From: a virus
Virus record (IMG/VR): IMGVR_UViG_3300031705_000002
Span: 1-64,000 of that record
DNA: 64,000 nt
Reading direction: 5' to 3' (one strand)
The position numbers and the translations under genes are program-made. The first letter of the stretch is position 1; each line of letters opens with the position of its first letter. The notes beneath the pieces were generated by a model, which saw only the letters and a list, made by a program, of their open reading frames with translations, ran no database searches and was not told the DNA's origin. This document shows positions 36,916 to 45,232 of the stretch, piece by piece.

Positions 36916-37835
36916 TATGCTCTATCGTTTAAGTCCTCAAAGAATGATGCCCCACTGTCCATGTTTGGTATTAATCTCACCCATTGATTCATGAATGATT
37001 CATACTTAGCTATGTCTGGGTAGTTAGCTGCGTTCCTAGCTTGTGTACAATAGTACTGCCATTTTTGATCTGCAAAGCCGTAATCAATTTTGTTTGTCGG
37101 TTTATCAAATCCACCTAATAATAATTTTTTAAAGATGTACCAAAACATGGCTTCTTTAAAACTAATGTCATCCGGGATCATAGGATAGTTATCCTTATCC
37201 GTAGGGAATGCCATATAACTTAAACATACCTGACCAGAAGCGAAGGATGTTTTAAGGTATCCATCATCAATAATGTATGAAGCTATACTGCTTGCAAATT
37301 CATTACTGCACCCATCTGCATGCATACTCTTGTGAAAAGTACCTGAACCGTATTTTAAAGGTTTTAAAGCAGCAGAGTTTCCAAAGTATATATTTTCAAG
37401 TACTACTATTCTATTAGTAAGTTCTCGAAGTTCTAGTACATTGGATTTATATTGAGTATCAAATTGATTTAAATCAGCAGTAACTAAGTTTGAAGATGTT
37501 AGAGCTTCTACGTTCTCATTGTACTCTACAATGTCCGCTTTTAAACTATTTACCTTCTCTAGAATATTACGAAGCTCGTTACTAGTTCCTGGAGAGGTTG
37601 ACTCGTTTAAGGCTACTTGGTTTATGTAGTATAAATCTGCGGGTAGTACATACCTATGATTCTCTATAATACACACTGTTTGTTTATTGACAAGTTGTGC
37701 AGAAGCCCCGATATGCTCCAGCGCTTCTCCTATCCATTCTACGGCGTCTATAACCCAGTCCGCATTATTAGGTTTAAGATCTCGCATGATCTTTCTAATA
37801 ATGGGTTTACATGAAATATGCTTATATACTGCCAT
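36915..37835 (-). CDS. Tail adaptor / ring protein (P22 gp4-like in crAss phages)
   Basis: This 306-residue protein directly precedes the muzzle gene, with TAATG overlap, which is the usual place of the tail-tubular ring protein in crAss-like phages. The N-terminus has the conserved pattern IMRDLKPNNADWVIDAVEWIG, followed by VLPADLYYI. The middle has helices with a long charged segment, and the C-terminus contains KEAMFWYIFKKLLLGG and a Trp/Tyr-rich end. The expected role is to form a ring between portal and muzzle. No membrane segment or enzyme motif is present. Function is assigned by gene order and motif memory, not by alignment. Confidence 0.75.
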   Translation of the reverse strand: MAVYKHISCKPIIRKIMRDLKPNNADWVIDAVEWIGEALEHIGASAQLVNKQTVCIIENHRYVLPADLYYINQVALNESTSPGTSNELRNILEKVNSLKADIVEYNENVEALTSSNLVTADLNQFDTQYKSNVLELRELTNRIVVLENIYFGNSAALKPLKYGSGTFHKSMHADGCSNEFASSIASYIIDDGYLKTSFASGQVCLSYMAFPTDKDNYPMIPDDISFKEAMFWYIFKKLLLGGFDKPTNKIDYGFADQKWQYYCTQARNAANYPDIAKYESFMNQWVRLIPNMDSGASFFEDLNDRA

Positions 37836-37836
37836 A

Positions 37837-38310
37837 CTAATTTTTTTTAAATTTTAAATACGCCAAATCATCTGTTCTTAAAAGATGAATCAATTTTTCT
37901 TTATTTCCCTTTATTCCTCGTGTTAGGTCAAACCTATACACGGACTTATTAGGTATTAAGCATTTTCCTTTTCTCCAATAATATCTACAGTACTCAGCAT
38001 TAGTATGGTATATGTACCATTTTATTCCCTTACCTGTTTCGGAGTTATATAGGGCTATACCCTTAGTTTCTAGCTCTTTTTTATACTTCAAGCTTTCCCC
38101 CCAATCTATTTTAGGGAACGAAGGATTTGTTTCTACTCTCACAATCGACAGTGAAGATAGTTTATTTCCCATATTAAACGTGCCTCCATCTAAGATATAA
38201 TCAATCATATCTATGTTGAACTCAGAGCATATAGCTGTAAAAGTTTTCTTATCCACATATTCCTTCTCAGAAATATATTTTATATATATATCTTTTAAAG
38301 TGTATCCCAT
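37837..38310 (-). CDS. Small conserved crAss-like structural protein, copy A
   Basis: A 157-residue protein, basic and aromatic. Features shared with the protein at 44073-44537: a helical N-terminus, a DGG/DGS turn followed by a hydrophobic LSSLSIVRV-type strand, IDWGESLKYKKEL matching IDWQKSKELKKR, HTNAEYCRYYWRKG matching HTGGYKYRFYWKKG, and a basic C-terminal helix ending the chain. The family is widespread in crAss-like phages next to ring proteins and is thought to be virion-associated; its exact place is not known to me. It is coupled to the upstream ring protein gene by TAATG. It is the last gene of module copy A. Confidence 0.7.
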   Translation of the reverse strand: MGYTLKDIYIKYISEKEYVDKKTFTAICSEFNIDMIDYILDGGTFNMGNKLSSLSIVRVETNPSFPKIDWGESLKYKKELETKGIALYNSETGKGIKWYIYHTNAEYCRYYWRKGKCLIPNKSVYRFDLTRGIKGNKEKLIHLLRTDDLAYLKFKKN

Positions 38311-39008
38311 TATCTGGCAGGTCCTCTACTAGGTGAAGGCGGTGCTGAAACATCCTGTGCATTATCATTAGTGGTGTCACTTGGAGTGGTCGCCAACAAC
38401 TGTAATTCCTTAGAAGCAATCCCTTCTGTAATAGCTTGTATCATATCCATAGGTATTGGGTAGTCATCAGTGCTATTATAACAATCGTTACCCTCACAGT
38501 CGAACGTAGCTAATGACTCAGGGTCTTCAAATATACCTCTTATATTTATATAGGATAGACCATTAGCGTTATAAATATAGATATGGTCCTCAATCATATA
38601 CGCTCGCCTCTCATGATTAGTATACTTATCATAAGGAAGCCACTGTACAGTTATAGGGTCTACAATAGGAATAGTCTCTAGCCCTGTTATATCTCCTACA
38701 TGTGTGATAGCGTCTTTAAAGTTTAACCTAACTGTTTTAGGGATAGGCTCTACAGACTTGTATACAGAAGCTCTGGCAGGTAATCTACAGCATTTAGTAG
38801 CATCAACTTTCTCTACTTTAATACATTTTAAATCCTGCTCAAGGTGCCTAGTTATATTACCATTTCTAGCATAGTCCCTACGTATCAGCATTGCTCGGTA
38901 ATACTTAATGTTAAATTTAATTTGAGCCAGAGATATATGTTCACTCACATTAGATCTACCTCCTCTAACTAAATTTAAAATGTTGTATGCTATTTCATCT
39001 AGTGTCAT
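38310..39008 (-). CDS. Ring (neck) protein, copy A
   Basis: A 232-residue protein with the N-terminal signature of a crAss-like ring protein family: ILNLVRGGRS, then SLAQIKFNIKYYRAMLIRRD. The same elements occur in the protein at 44537-45232 (IKNIIRGGVQ, RQIEFQIHTLRAQYIRQD). The middle is beta-rich with WLPYDKY and an IYIYNANG strand; the C-terminus has a helix after DDYPIPMDMIQAI and a disordered Ser/Pro/Thr tail. Expected role: one of the stacked rings joining portal and tail. Overlaps by one base with the next gene (TAATG). Two paralogues could form two different rings; that is an inference. Confidence 0.7.
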   Translation of the reverse strand: MTLDEIAYNILNLVRGGRSNVSEHISLAQIKFNIKYYRAMLIRRDYARNGNITRHLEQDLKCIKVEKVDATKCCRLPARASVYKSVEPIPKTVRLNFKDAITHVGDITGLETIPIVDPITVQWLPYDKYTNHERRAYMIEDHIYIYNANGLSYINIRGIFEDPESLATFDCEGNDCYNSTDDYPIPMDMIQAITEGIASKELQLLATTPSDTTNDNAQDVSAPPSPSRGPAR

Positions 39009-39014
39009 ATCTTT

Positions 39015-40166
39015 CTACACATTAGTTTGTAAATATCCTTCGTATCCTCGTTGTTTGTTCCATATATGTGCCTGACCTGTTCTTTTAGCCTCATACCCCA
39101 TCATCTTATGCCAATCATCATTCTTGCATATAGAAGGTATGAACCTAACTTTAATCCCTCTGTACTCATTTACCATTTCTTTGTGTACATGGCCACAGTG
39201 CGCTTCTCTTGAGGTCGTACGAGCAAACATAACAGGTTGCTCAGTAGCCATTATTAATGGCATGTCAGCTGCCTTAACTTTGTCTCCGTGTGTAAACATA
39301 ATCATGTTGATCCCGTACTCGTAGTACTTACGGTGCTCAAATGAATTATCTATTAACACTTGACCATCATTTGTGAAGTACGCATTTAAGTACTCACCGG
39401 CGTAGAACATACGTTCATAGTCGTGATTCCCCTGTATAACTACTACGTCAACTGGAGCATATTGAGATAGATACTGGATTGCTCTTACGATTAATGCGCA
39501 GTATCCTACAAATGTTTCTTTCCAATCTGCTGAATCAAATTGAGGTGTACCCTTAGTGGTAGCCCTACTTAACCCTTCAGAATTCATACCATCATTACCT
39601 ATTGGTAAGAGTATTTTTTCAATATCTAAACCTTTAGATTTAATCATAAGGTCCTCAATCACATTCATATACTCTTCCTCAGCTTGTTTTAAAGTTTGAC
39701 CTGTATACTTTCCATAGTGAATATCAGGCAAAGATACCTCGTATGTAACGGGATCTTTTGCTTTGCTAGGTTCTACTCTTGCACGTATCGGGCTGTGGTT
39801 CTTAAGGATCTCAATGATTTCAGCCTTAGTGTTATCTATGACTTCATCTTCCCCCTTAACGACAACAGAGAATCTTTTTTCTCCTCCCATATTCTGCCAG
39901 AATTTAACTGACTGAATATCATTCTTATCTATATCGTTCTCTTGTACGAATCTATCAAAATCATTTAACTCGCTTTGGTCTATGTTTATGTTAGCGTTTG
40001 AGAGGACCATACTAGTAAAGCCTCCCATTGCTTCTATCCGCGCTTCCTTCAATGCTTCTTTACAAAGGTCTACATCGCATTCTAATTTTAAAGCTAATCT
40101 CCCTGAGCCCTCTTTAAGGTATCCAGGCTTGAGATGTAAAAACTCTTTAATTTCAGACTTCGTCAT
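39015..40166 (-). CDS. Calcineurin-like metallophosphoesterase, copy A
   Basis: This 383-residue enzyme has all metal-binding motifs of the calcineurin-like superfamily: Asp148-Ile-His150, GND at 190-192, GNHD at 246-249, THGD at 292-295 and GHVH at 325-328. It should hydrolyse phosphoesters, possibly nucleic acid or nucleotide ends, with two metal ions. Residues 13-45 look like a helix-turn-helix (GYLKEGSGRLALKLE), so it may act on DNA. The paralogue at 45233-46411 has a different N-terminal domain on the same core. It overlaps the holin gene by 4 bases and sits before a ring protein gene. Its presence in a late, structural region suggests packaging or ejection rather than general metabolism; that is inference. 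Confidence 0.85.
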   Translation of the reverse strand: MTKSEIKEFLHLKPGYLKEGSGRLALKLECDVDLCKEALKEARIEAMGGFTSMVLSNANINIDQSELNDFDRFVQENDIDKNDIQSVKFWQNMGGEKRFSVVVKGEDEVIDNTKAEIIEILKNHSPIRARVEPSKAKDPVTYEVSLPDIHYGKYTGQTLKQAEEEYMNVIEDLMIKSKGLDIEKILLPIGNDGMNSEGLSRATTKGTPQFDSADWKETFVGYCALIVRAIQYLSQYAPVDVVVIQGNHDYERMFYAGEYLNAYFTNDGQVLIDNSFEHRKYYEYGINMIMFTHGDKVKAADMPLIMATEQPVMFARTTSREAHCGHVHKEMVNEYRGIKVRFIPSICKNDDWHKMMGYEAKRTGQAHIWNKQRGYEGYLQTNV

Positions 40167-40549
40167 GATTTTTTAATTTTCTCTATGGATCGTCCAGCGA
40201 AGTACGCTCCATAAACGGTTATCAATAAGGTTTGGTAAATTGGTTTGTACGCATCATCCATTACAAATTCCCCCACATTACCGTCTACAAAAGACATCAG
40301 TACGAGAATTATAGTTAAAAAAGAAAGTATTAAAGGTCGTATATTTTTTGGTAGCCATGCATCAGATTTCATATCTGCTTCCCATCGCTTGCTAACTTGT
40401 TCTTGAGCTTGTGCCTCAGCTCTCATGAAGACTTCTTCAATCTTCTGCTTTGCTTCCAGCTTCTCTTCTTTAGAAGTAGTTAAATTATCAAGTACATCGC
40501 CGACTTGCTTAATTAATCCTCCACCTAGTAAGTCTAATATCTTATTCAT
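40163..40549 (-). CDS. Holin-like membrane protein, copy A
   Basis: A 128-residue protein of the three-helix holin type (GTA_holin_3TM-like). The N-terminus begins with an LLGGGLIKQVGD motif, followed by a charged amphipathic helix and the conserved RWEADMKSDAWLPKNIRP segment. Two membrane helices follow (about 73-90 and 103-122), and the chain ends with a basic tail. It is about 84% identical to the protein at 46408-46794. Holins form the membrane hole that lets endolysin reach the wall. This copy lies far from the endolysin, before a phosphoesterase, so it may be a second holin, an antiholin or a relic of module duplication. It overlaps neighbouring genes by 8 and 4 bases. Confidence 0.78.
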   Translation of the reverse strand: MNKILDLLGGGLIKQVGDVLDNLTTSKEEKLEAKQKIEEVFMRAEAQAQEQVSKRWEADMKSDAWLPKNIRPLILSFLTIILVLMSFVDGNVGEFVMDDAYKPIYQTLLITVYGAYFAGRSIEKIKKS

Positions 40550-40910
40550 AATTTACAATTATATCTCCTGTCATAGTACTTGCACCATTAACTTGCACAA
40601 CTAAATCATATTCAGAGCTATACGTGAAAGGGGTATCACCCAAAGGTAATAAACTAGCACTAACAGGAATGTTAACACTTTTTAAAAGATAATACTTTTT
40701 ATGCTCAAGAATTTGATTTCTGTTACCTATAACTTTTCTAATGTATATATCACAAAGTAGGGTGACCGATGCTGAAGTATTAGATATTAAAACATGTGTT
40801 AAGTTTATATCTGTACTCCTACCTCCAACCTTCGCCACAACTTTACTAAGCATTGTATATACATGATCGCTAGTAGAGTTACCTTTTATATTTTTATATA
40901 TCTTTGCCAT
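40542..40910 (-). CDS. Small structural protein, unknown
   Basis: A 122-residue protein made mainly of beta strands, with no signal peptide or membrane helix. It contains several Thr/Ser/Val-rich strands and a YYLLKSVNIPVSASLLPLG segment. It follows a fibre gene and a small coiled-coil protein and overlaps the holin gene by 8 bases. The composition is like that of small jelly-roll virion proteins, but I cannot name the family. It could decorate the head or fibre. Confidence 0.6.
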   Translation of the reverse strand: MAKIYKNIKGNSTSDHVYTMLSKVVAKVGGRSTDINLTHVLISNTSASVTLLCDIYIRKVIGNRNQILEHKKYYLLKSVNIPVSASLLPLGDTPFTYSSEYDLVVQVNGASTMTGDIIVNYE

Positions 40911-40911
40911 C

Positions 40912-41205
40912 CTATCCTATTGTTACTACTCCTCTATTATTCCAAAGCAATCCAGAACCTCTAGTTGTAGCCCTTGTTGGTAAACTACCTCCTGTAGATA
41001 CAACTAACAACTCTGCACTAACTATGTAGCGTCTAAGCTCATCTATATCTTCTTGCATCTGTTGCATTTGATATAACATTGCTGCTTCAGGGGGGTATGC
41101 TTCTAACTCTGAGTGTTTAGTATTATCAAAACTTGATTTTAAAGCTGCTTTTTCACTTCCTGTTTTTCTGTGTACTGCTTCTGATTTTTTACTTGCTAGT
41201 GCCAT
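40912..41205 (-). CDS. Small coiled-coil protein, fibre-associated
   Basis: A 97-residue protein. A charged, flexible N-terminus is followed by a short coiled coil (MLYQMQQMQEDIDELRRYI, about 44-62) and a Gly/Thr-rich C-terminal end finishing in LLWNNRGVVTIG. It lies 3 bases after the 954-residue fibre gene. Proteins of this shape often follow fibres in marine phages and may be trimerising fibre parts or attachment points. No enzyme motif is seen; the role is inferred from position. Confidence 0.6.
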   Translation of the reverse strand: MALASKKSEAVHRKTGSEKAALKSSFDNTKHSELEAYPPEAAMLYQMQQMQEDIDELRRYIVSAELLVVSTGGSLPTRATTRGSGLLWNNRGVVTIG

Positions 41206-41208
41206 ATC

Positions 41209-44073
41209 TTATACTGCTGCTATTGTCATTATTCCTCCGTTAACTTGATCTCCAGACGCTTGAGCTAATTCTATCAGTATATAGTTGGTGGCATCTGCAG
41301 TCACGTCCGTTATATTTATACTGGCCCCTACGTTACCTGTACCTTTACTTGTTACAGCTCTAGCATCTACGTTAGCCTCATATACGGTTATTGCTGGAGA
41401 TCCAGTACCATATATGTGCACATCAGTTGCTTTAAACCCTGCGGGAATCTCTGCAGAAGCAAACATAGTATTAGCACCGTGACTTTCTACCCACCTATCA
41501 CTAGTTGTATCATCTATTGCTAGAGGTCTACCTCCGTCATCCGCTATAAAGTCACTTGGTAGGATTTTTATATATAACTCTTGAGTTTTTATCCTAGCTC
41601 CTTCTATTGTAACCTTACCTGCTGCAGTTCTTGCTATAGTAGTGTCTGAAGCGTCACCTAATTCTATTGCTCCTTCTACAGTTAAAGACTTGTCTTGCCC
41701 TACAGTAAGAGCAAGAGCAATAGCACTAGTAGTATTAGGTGTAACATAGAACTCAATCTTACTTCCACCATTAGCATCATCTGCATGATTTTCAGTTGCT
41801 ACACCTCTCATTTGCAAGGTTGTACTTGTATCATCGTCATTTTGCCAAGCTATTACACCTATATTATCTCCGTCAGCAACTGTAGTACTAGAGTCTTTTA
41901 AAATAAGGCCAGGTGTTGTTCCTTCTATAAAACAAGCATCAGCTAAATATATATAATCTAAATTTCTTTTTATATACAGTTGTTTTAGATACGAATTGTT
42001 TTGTATAGTACCTAAACTAAATGTGTCATCATCTTCATTGTAAGCTATTTTAGCTCCATATTGAGGAGTATCTACATCATAACTTCCTGTTTCAAAAAAT
42101 GATATACCACCACCTGTAGTATCACTACCATTTCGACAATCTATAGAAATCCAATTGTTACTAGTACTAGTGTCTCCACCAATTCGCATGTTAGCAGTGT
42201 AAGTCTTTAAAGAGGTTACAGTTTGTGCAACGTTTAAGTGCATTGTATCTGCATCTAAGTTTGCGTTTGGTAACACTCCTGTAACTTCTGCAGTCAAATC
42301 TACACCACCGTCTTTTATTGTTACAGCACCTGAAGAAACTGCAAAGTTGTCAGAACTAAAACTAGCTTTACCTTTTGCAGATGTAGAAGCGTCTGTAACT
42401 ATAGCTGTAGCATTACCTGTGTCAAGAGTACCTACAGTAGTTATAGCAAGTCCGTGTATATCAGCCTGTGTTTGGTCAGCAGTAGCTCCATCTTCTACAT
42501 TAATAATTGTACGAAGATTAGTTGCAGATATTTCTTCTACTACTCCTGCACCTGCAGAGTCTCTACCTAATACTACGTTAGTAGCTGATACGTTTTGCAT
42601 CTTAGCATATGTAACTGCGTCTGCAGCTATTGTTGTAGCCCTATTACTAGAGGTTACATCTCCTGTTAAATTACCTATAGAAGCTACACCTGCCGCTAAT
42701 GTAGCAGCGTCTGCAGTAGATGCATTACCTGTTGTATCTTCATTCTGTAAAGCTAATGTTCCTGTAGACGCAGGTAAAGTTACTGTTATATCAGAGCCTG
42801 GATTACCTCCCGACAATGTTGCTTCGTGTACATCATCTGAAGTACCTTCAAATATAATATCATTACCAAATACAGTTGCATCTCCTGTAGTAAAAATAGT
42901 ACCAAGTATATTTAAGTTTCCACTTATAGTAGTGTCTCCGTCTGCGTCTACTTTAAGTCTAGGTAAAACCCCAAACCCATTAAGACTACTTCCTGAAGTT
43001 CCGTCAGCGGCTGTCCAAAATTCTATATCTCCACCATCTCCAGTTCCTGTACCTTGACCTCCGTAGAACTTTAAAGATCCTCCTTGCTGGTCTGTACCTG
43101 TTCCATTAGCCCCCTCTAACTTAAGAGTTCCTCCTACACCTGCACCGTCTTGCCGCTTTATGCCTATGACTGTTGTGTTTGTTGGTCCTATTGTCAGCCT
43201 GTTTGACGCAAAGGATAACTGTGTCTCCGCTTGAATAGCAGATGCCCCATTACCTGTAAGAAGAGAGTTGGAAGTTAAACTAGTTGCCCCAGTACCTCCT
43301 TTACTAACTGGAACCGTGTCTGATAAAGTTGACCCTGCAGCCGTAACAGTTATGTCTGCGCTACCATCAAAATCTTCCCCGTTAATCGCCCTAGCTGTAG
43401 TGAGTATTGTAGCTGATGCGGAAGTGGTGGCGGTTATTGAGGCACTCCCAAGAGCTGCTAAGTTATTAGAGCTTGATGTCCACTTAAGGGCACTAGAAGA
43501 AGTGTCCCCAAATATATACATATCACTACCATTTCCATTAATACCGAAACTTAACGTATTTGAGGAATGGGAGAGTATTGCGTCTCCATCTCCCCAACCT
43601 ATAGAAGCTCCAGTGGCTAGATATAAATTAGCCCAACTTTTTGTGGGTGACCCTAAACCTATTCCATCATTACTCGTAGGGGAAAGGTAGTTGGCATTTA
43701 AGCTTATCTCAGTAACATTGTTTATTTTAAAATCAATCTCATCGGCAGTACCAAAATCTATACAAGTCTCAGCATCCTCACCAATGATTAAGTCAGTGAC
43801 TAATATAGACGATGGATTTAAGGGCATAGCGGCTATATCAGAAATAACTTCTGCACCTGTTCTGTATTTTACTACATTACTAGCATCGATTGTAAGGAAT
43901 TTATCAGGGTCAGTGGTATCGTTTTGTAAACCCTCTATCTTAATAGGGTCTAATTTATCCTTCACATGAAATTTATGTGTAGGAACTTTAACTCCGATAC
44001 CCACTCTAAACAGAGTAAACATATCGGAGGACTTTTCCTTAACCTGTTTCCAAAAAGATACTAATTTTTTCAT
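41209..44073 (-). CDS. Tail or head fibre protein
   Basis: A 954-residue fibre-like protein. The N-terminal 40 residues are charged and probably attach the fibre; VGIGVKVPTHKFHV is a typical beginning of fibre repeat regions. The body is low-complexity, rich in Gly, Ser, Thr, Ala and Asp, with fibre-type repeats such as PVSKGGTGATSLTSN, NGASAIQAET and TLPASTGTLALQNED, known from many phage tail fibres. The C-terminal part is beta-rich. No transmembrane or enzyme motif is visible. It overlaps the upstream small protein by one base (TTA/CAT, i.e. TAATG). It sits exactly between the two copies of the four-gene module, so it may have been gained or moved with the duplication. Confidence 0.82.
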   Translation of the reverse strand: MKKLVSFWKQVKEKSSDMFTLFRVGIGVKVPTHKFHVKDKLDPIKIEGLQNDTTDPDKFLTIDASNVVKYRTGAEVISDIAAMPLNPSSILVTDLIIGEDAETCIDFGTADEIDFKINNVTEISLNANYLSPTSNDGIGLGSPTKSWANLYLATGASIGWGDGDAILSHSSNTLSFGINGNGSDMYIFGDTSSSALKWTSSSNNLAALGSASITATTSASATILTTARAINGEDFDGSADITVTAAGSTLSDTVPVSKGGTGATSLTSNSLLTGNGASAIQAETQLSFASNRLTIGPTNTTVIGIKRQDGAGVGGTLKLEGANGTGTDQQGGSLKFYGGQGTGTGDGGDIEFWTAADGTSGSSLNGFGVLPRLKVDADGDTTISGNLNILGTIFTTGDATVFGNDIIFEGTSDDVHEATLSGGNPGSDITVTLPASTGTLALQNEDTTGNASTADAATLAAGVASIGNLTGDVTSSNRATTIAADAVTYAKMQNVSATNVVLGRDSAGAGVVEEISATNLRTIINVEDGATADQTQADIHGLAITTVGTLDTGNATAIVTDASTSAKGKASFSSDNFAVSSGAVTIKDGGVDLTAEVTGVLPNANLDADTMHLNVAQTVTSLKTYTANMRIGGDTSTSNNWISIDCRNGSDTTGGGISFFETGSYDVDTPQYGAKIAYNEDDDTFSLGTIQNNSYLKQLYIKRNLDYIYLADACFIEGTTPGLILKDSSTTVADGDNIGVIAWQNDDDTSTTLQMRGVATENHADDANGGSKIEFYVTPNTTSAIALALTVGQDKSLTVEGAIELGDASDTTIARTAAGKVTIEGARIKTQELYIKILPSDFIADDGGRPLAIDDTTSDRWVESHGANTMFASAEIPAGFKATDVHIYGTGSPAITVYEANVDARAVTSKGTGNVGASINITDVTADATNYILIELAQASGDQVNGGIMTIAAV

Positions 44074-44537
44074 TACATAAAATAATCTAGTTCTCTATCT
44101 TCATCTTTTAATATACCCGCCAACCTTCTAGCGTTAGTTCTGGTTGGTATGAAAGCGTATGCAGTTATATTCTTAACTGCCCCCTTCTTCCAATAGAACC
44201 TGTATTTATATCCTCCTGTATGAGCGTTCATATGATAGATACGCTTCTTCAGTTCTTTAGATTTTTGCCAATCTATCCTGAGGGTATTCTTGTCTGCAAA
44301 ATTCATCTTAGTCTTTTTGACTCTCATGAACCCTAGCCTAACAAGAAGTTTAATCTCAGCACTGCCGTCTAACATCTTGTCTACCAGTGCTTTATTATAT
44401 TCATCACAAACCTTTCTGAATACTTTGTACTCTGCTTGCAATTCTTTTATTGTATTCTTCTTGTAGAACTTGTAAATATCTCTACATCCATTATCTATTT
44501 TGTAAACTCCGTCTCCTCGTTTGCTGTTTTCGTACAC
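44073..44537 (-). CDS. Small conserved crAss-like structural protein, copy B
   Basis: A 154-residue protein starting with GTG (TAGTG overlap with the ring protein gene). It is related to the protein at 37837-38310: a helical N-terminus, a DGSAEIKLLVRLG strand, IDWQKSKELKKR and HTGGYKYRFYWKKG, and a basic C-terminal end. The N-terminal residues differ strongly between the copies. It is basic overall and has no membrane segment. Probably a virion protein near the neck. It is the last gene of module copy B and is coupled to the fibre gene. Confidence 0.7.
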   Translation of the reverse strand: MYENSKRGDGVYKIDNGCRDIYKFYKKNTIKELQAEYKVFRKVCDEYNKALVDKMLDGSAEIKLLVRLGFMRVKKTKMNFADKNTLRIDWQKSKELKKRIYHMNAHTGGYKYRFYWKKGAVKNITAYAFIPTRTNARRLAGILKDEDRELDYFM

Positions 44538-45232
44538 TATTTCTGAGCGTTAGGTTGTAGGTCTGAGTTAGCATTATTTGATCTATCTGTCTGCATCTGA
44601 ATCATAGGCTGCATATTCTGAGCCATCATAGCTTGCTTAATTAGATCTAGCATTGAAGTAGATAAAGGGTATTCATCAGTTTCTACATCGTAGCAAAGGC
44701 TATCATCTGATTTTGTGTACTCTCCTATCCTAGTAGGATCCTGCCAAACACCCTCTACTTTAATCTCTTCTAATAACTCTGCTTCTGGGCCTAAGATATA
44801 TACGAATCCGTCTAGCAAGAATGCAAATGTCATCCTCTGAGTATATCTATTATTTCCTGCCCAGGGAGCTCTGTTGTAAGGGATCATGTGGAAGTTGGCT
44901 GAGAGAATTCCTGTAGGCCCAATAGCTGTTACCAAATTTTGGTGAGCAGTTTCTACTGAACTAGGTATCTTCTTCTTAGATCTAACGATCATAACTTCAT
45001 CTGAAAGACCACAAGTAGTCCCACTTACAGGCTCTACCTCTAGACAGTATATTAATTGTTTAATATTATCAGATATACTCCTACGCTTATTAATATCCTG
45101 ACGGATATACTGCGCTCTTAGGGTGTGTATCTGAAACTCGATCTGACGATCTGATATAATATCATCATCAGATTGAACCCCACCACGAATGATGTTCTTA
45201 ATGTCGTAAACAATTTCTTTTAATAGTGCCAT
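44537..45232 (-). CDS. Ring (neck) protein, copy B
   Basis: A 231-residue protein with the family start IVYDIKNIIRGGVQ and RQIEFQIHTLRAQYIRQD, a CLEVEPVSGTTCGL region, a beta-rich middle with MIPYNRAPWAG and a helical C-terminus rich in Met and Gln. It is related to the protein at 38310-39008 in the first 60 residues and in the DEYPLS / DDYPIP element, but is otherwise diverged. Likely a neck ring subunit. It begins right after the phosphoesterase stop and overlaps the next gene by one base (TAGTG). Confidence 0.7.
   Translation of the reverse strand: MALLKEIVYDIKNIIRGGVQSDDDIISDRQIEFQIHTLRAQYIRQDINKRRSISDNIKQLIYCLEVEPVSGTTCGLSDEVMIVRSKKKIPSSVETAHQNLVTAIGPTGILSANFHMIPYNRAPWAGNNRYTQRMTFAFLLDGFVYILGPEAELLEEIKVEGVWQDPTRIGEYTKSDDSLCYDVETDEYPLSTSMLDLIKQAMMAQNMQPMIQMQTDRSNNANSDLQPNAQK

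Larger units (their letters stand above)
37837..40549 (-). repeat. Four-gene module copy A (holin, phosphoesterase, ring, small protein)
   Basis: Order in transcription: holin (40163-40549), metallophosphoesterase (39015-40166), ring protein (38310-39008), small protein (37837-38310). The same four families occur in the same order at 44073-46794. The holins are about 84% identical by eye, the phosphoesterase cores about half identical, and the other two only recognisably related. This points to an ancient tandem duplication with different rates of change or later gene conversion. Confidence 0.75.

Noticed and set aside
42347-43057. A 236-residue open frame on the plus strand opposite the fibre gene
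   Set aside because: It mirrors the low-complexity fibre sequence, shows no recognisable protein features and would be antisense inside a strong gene.
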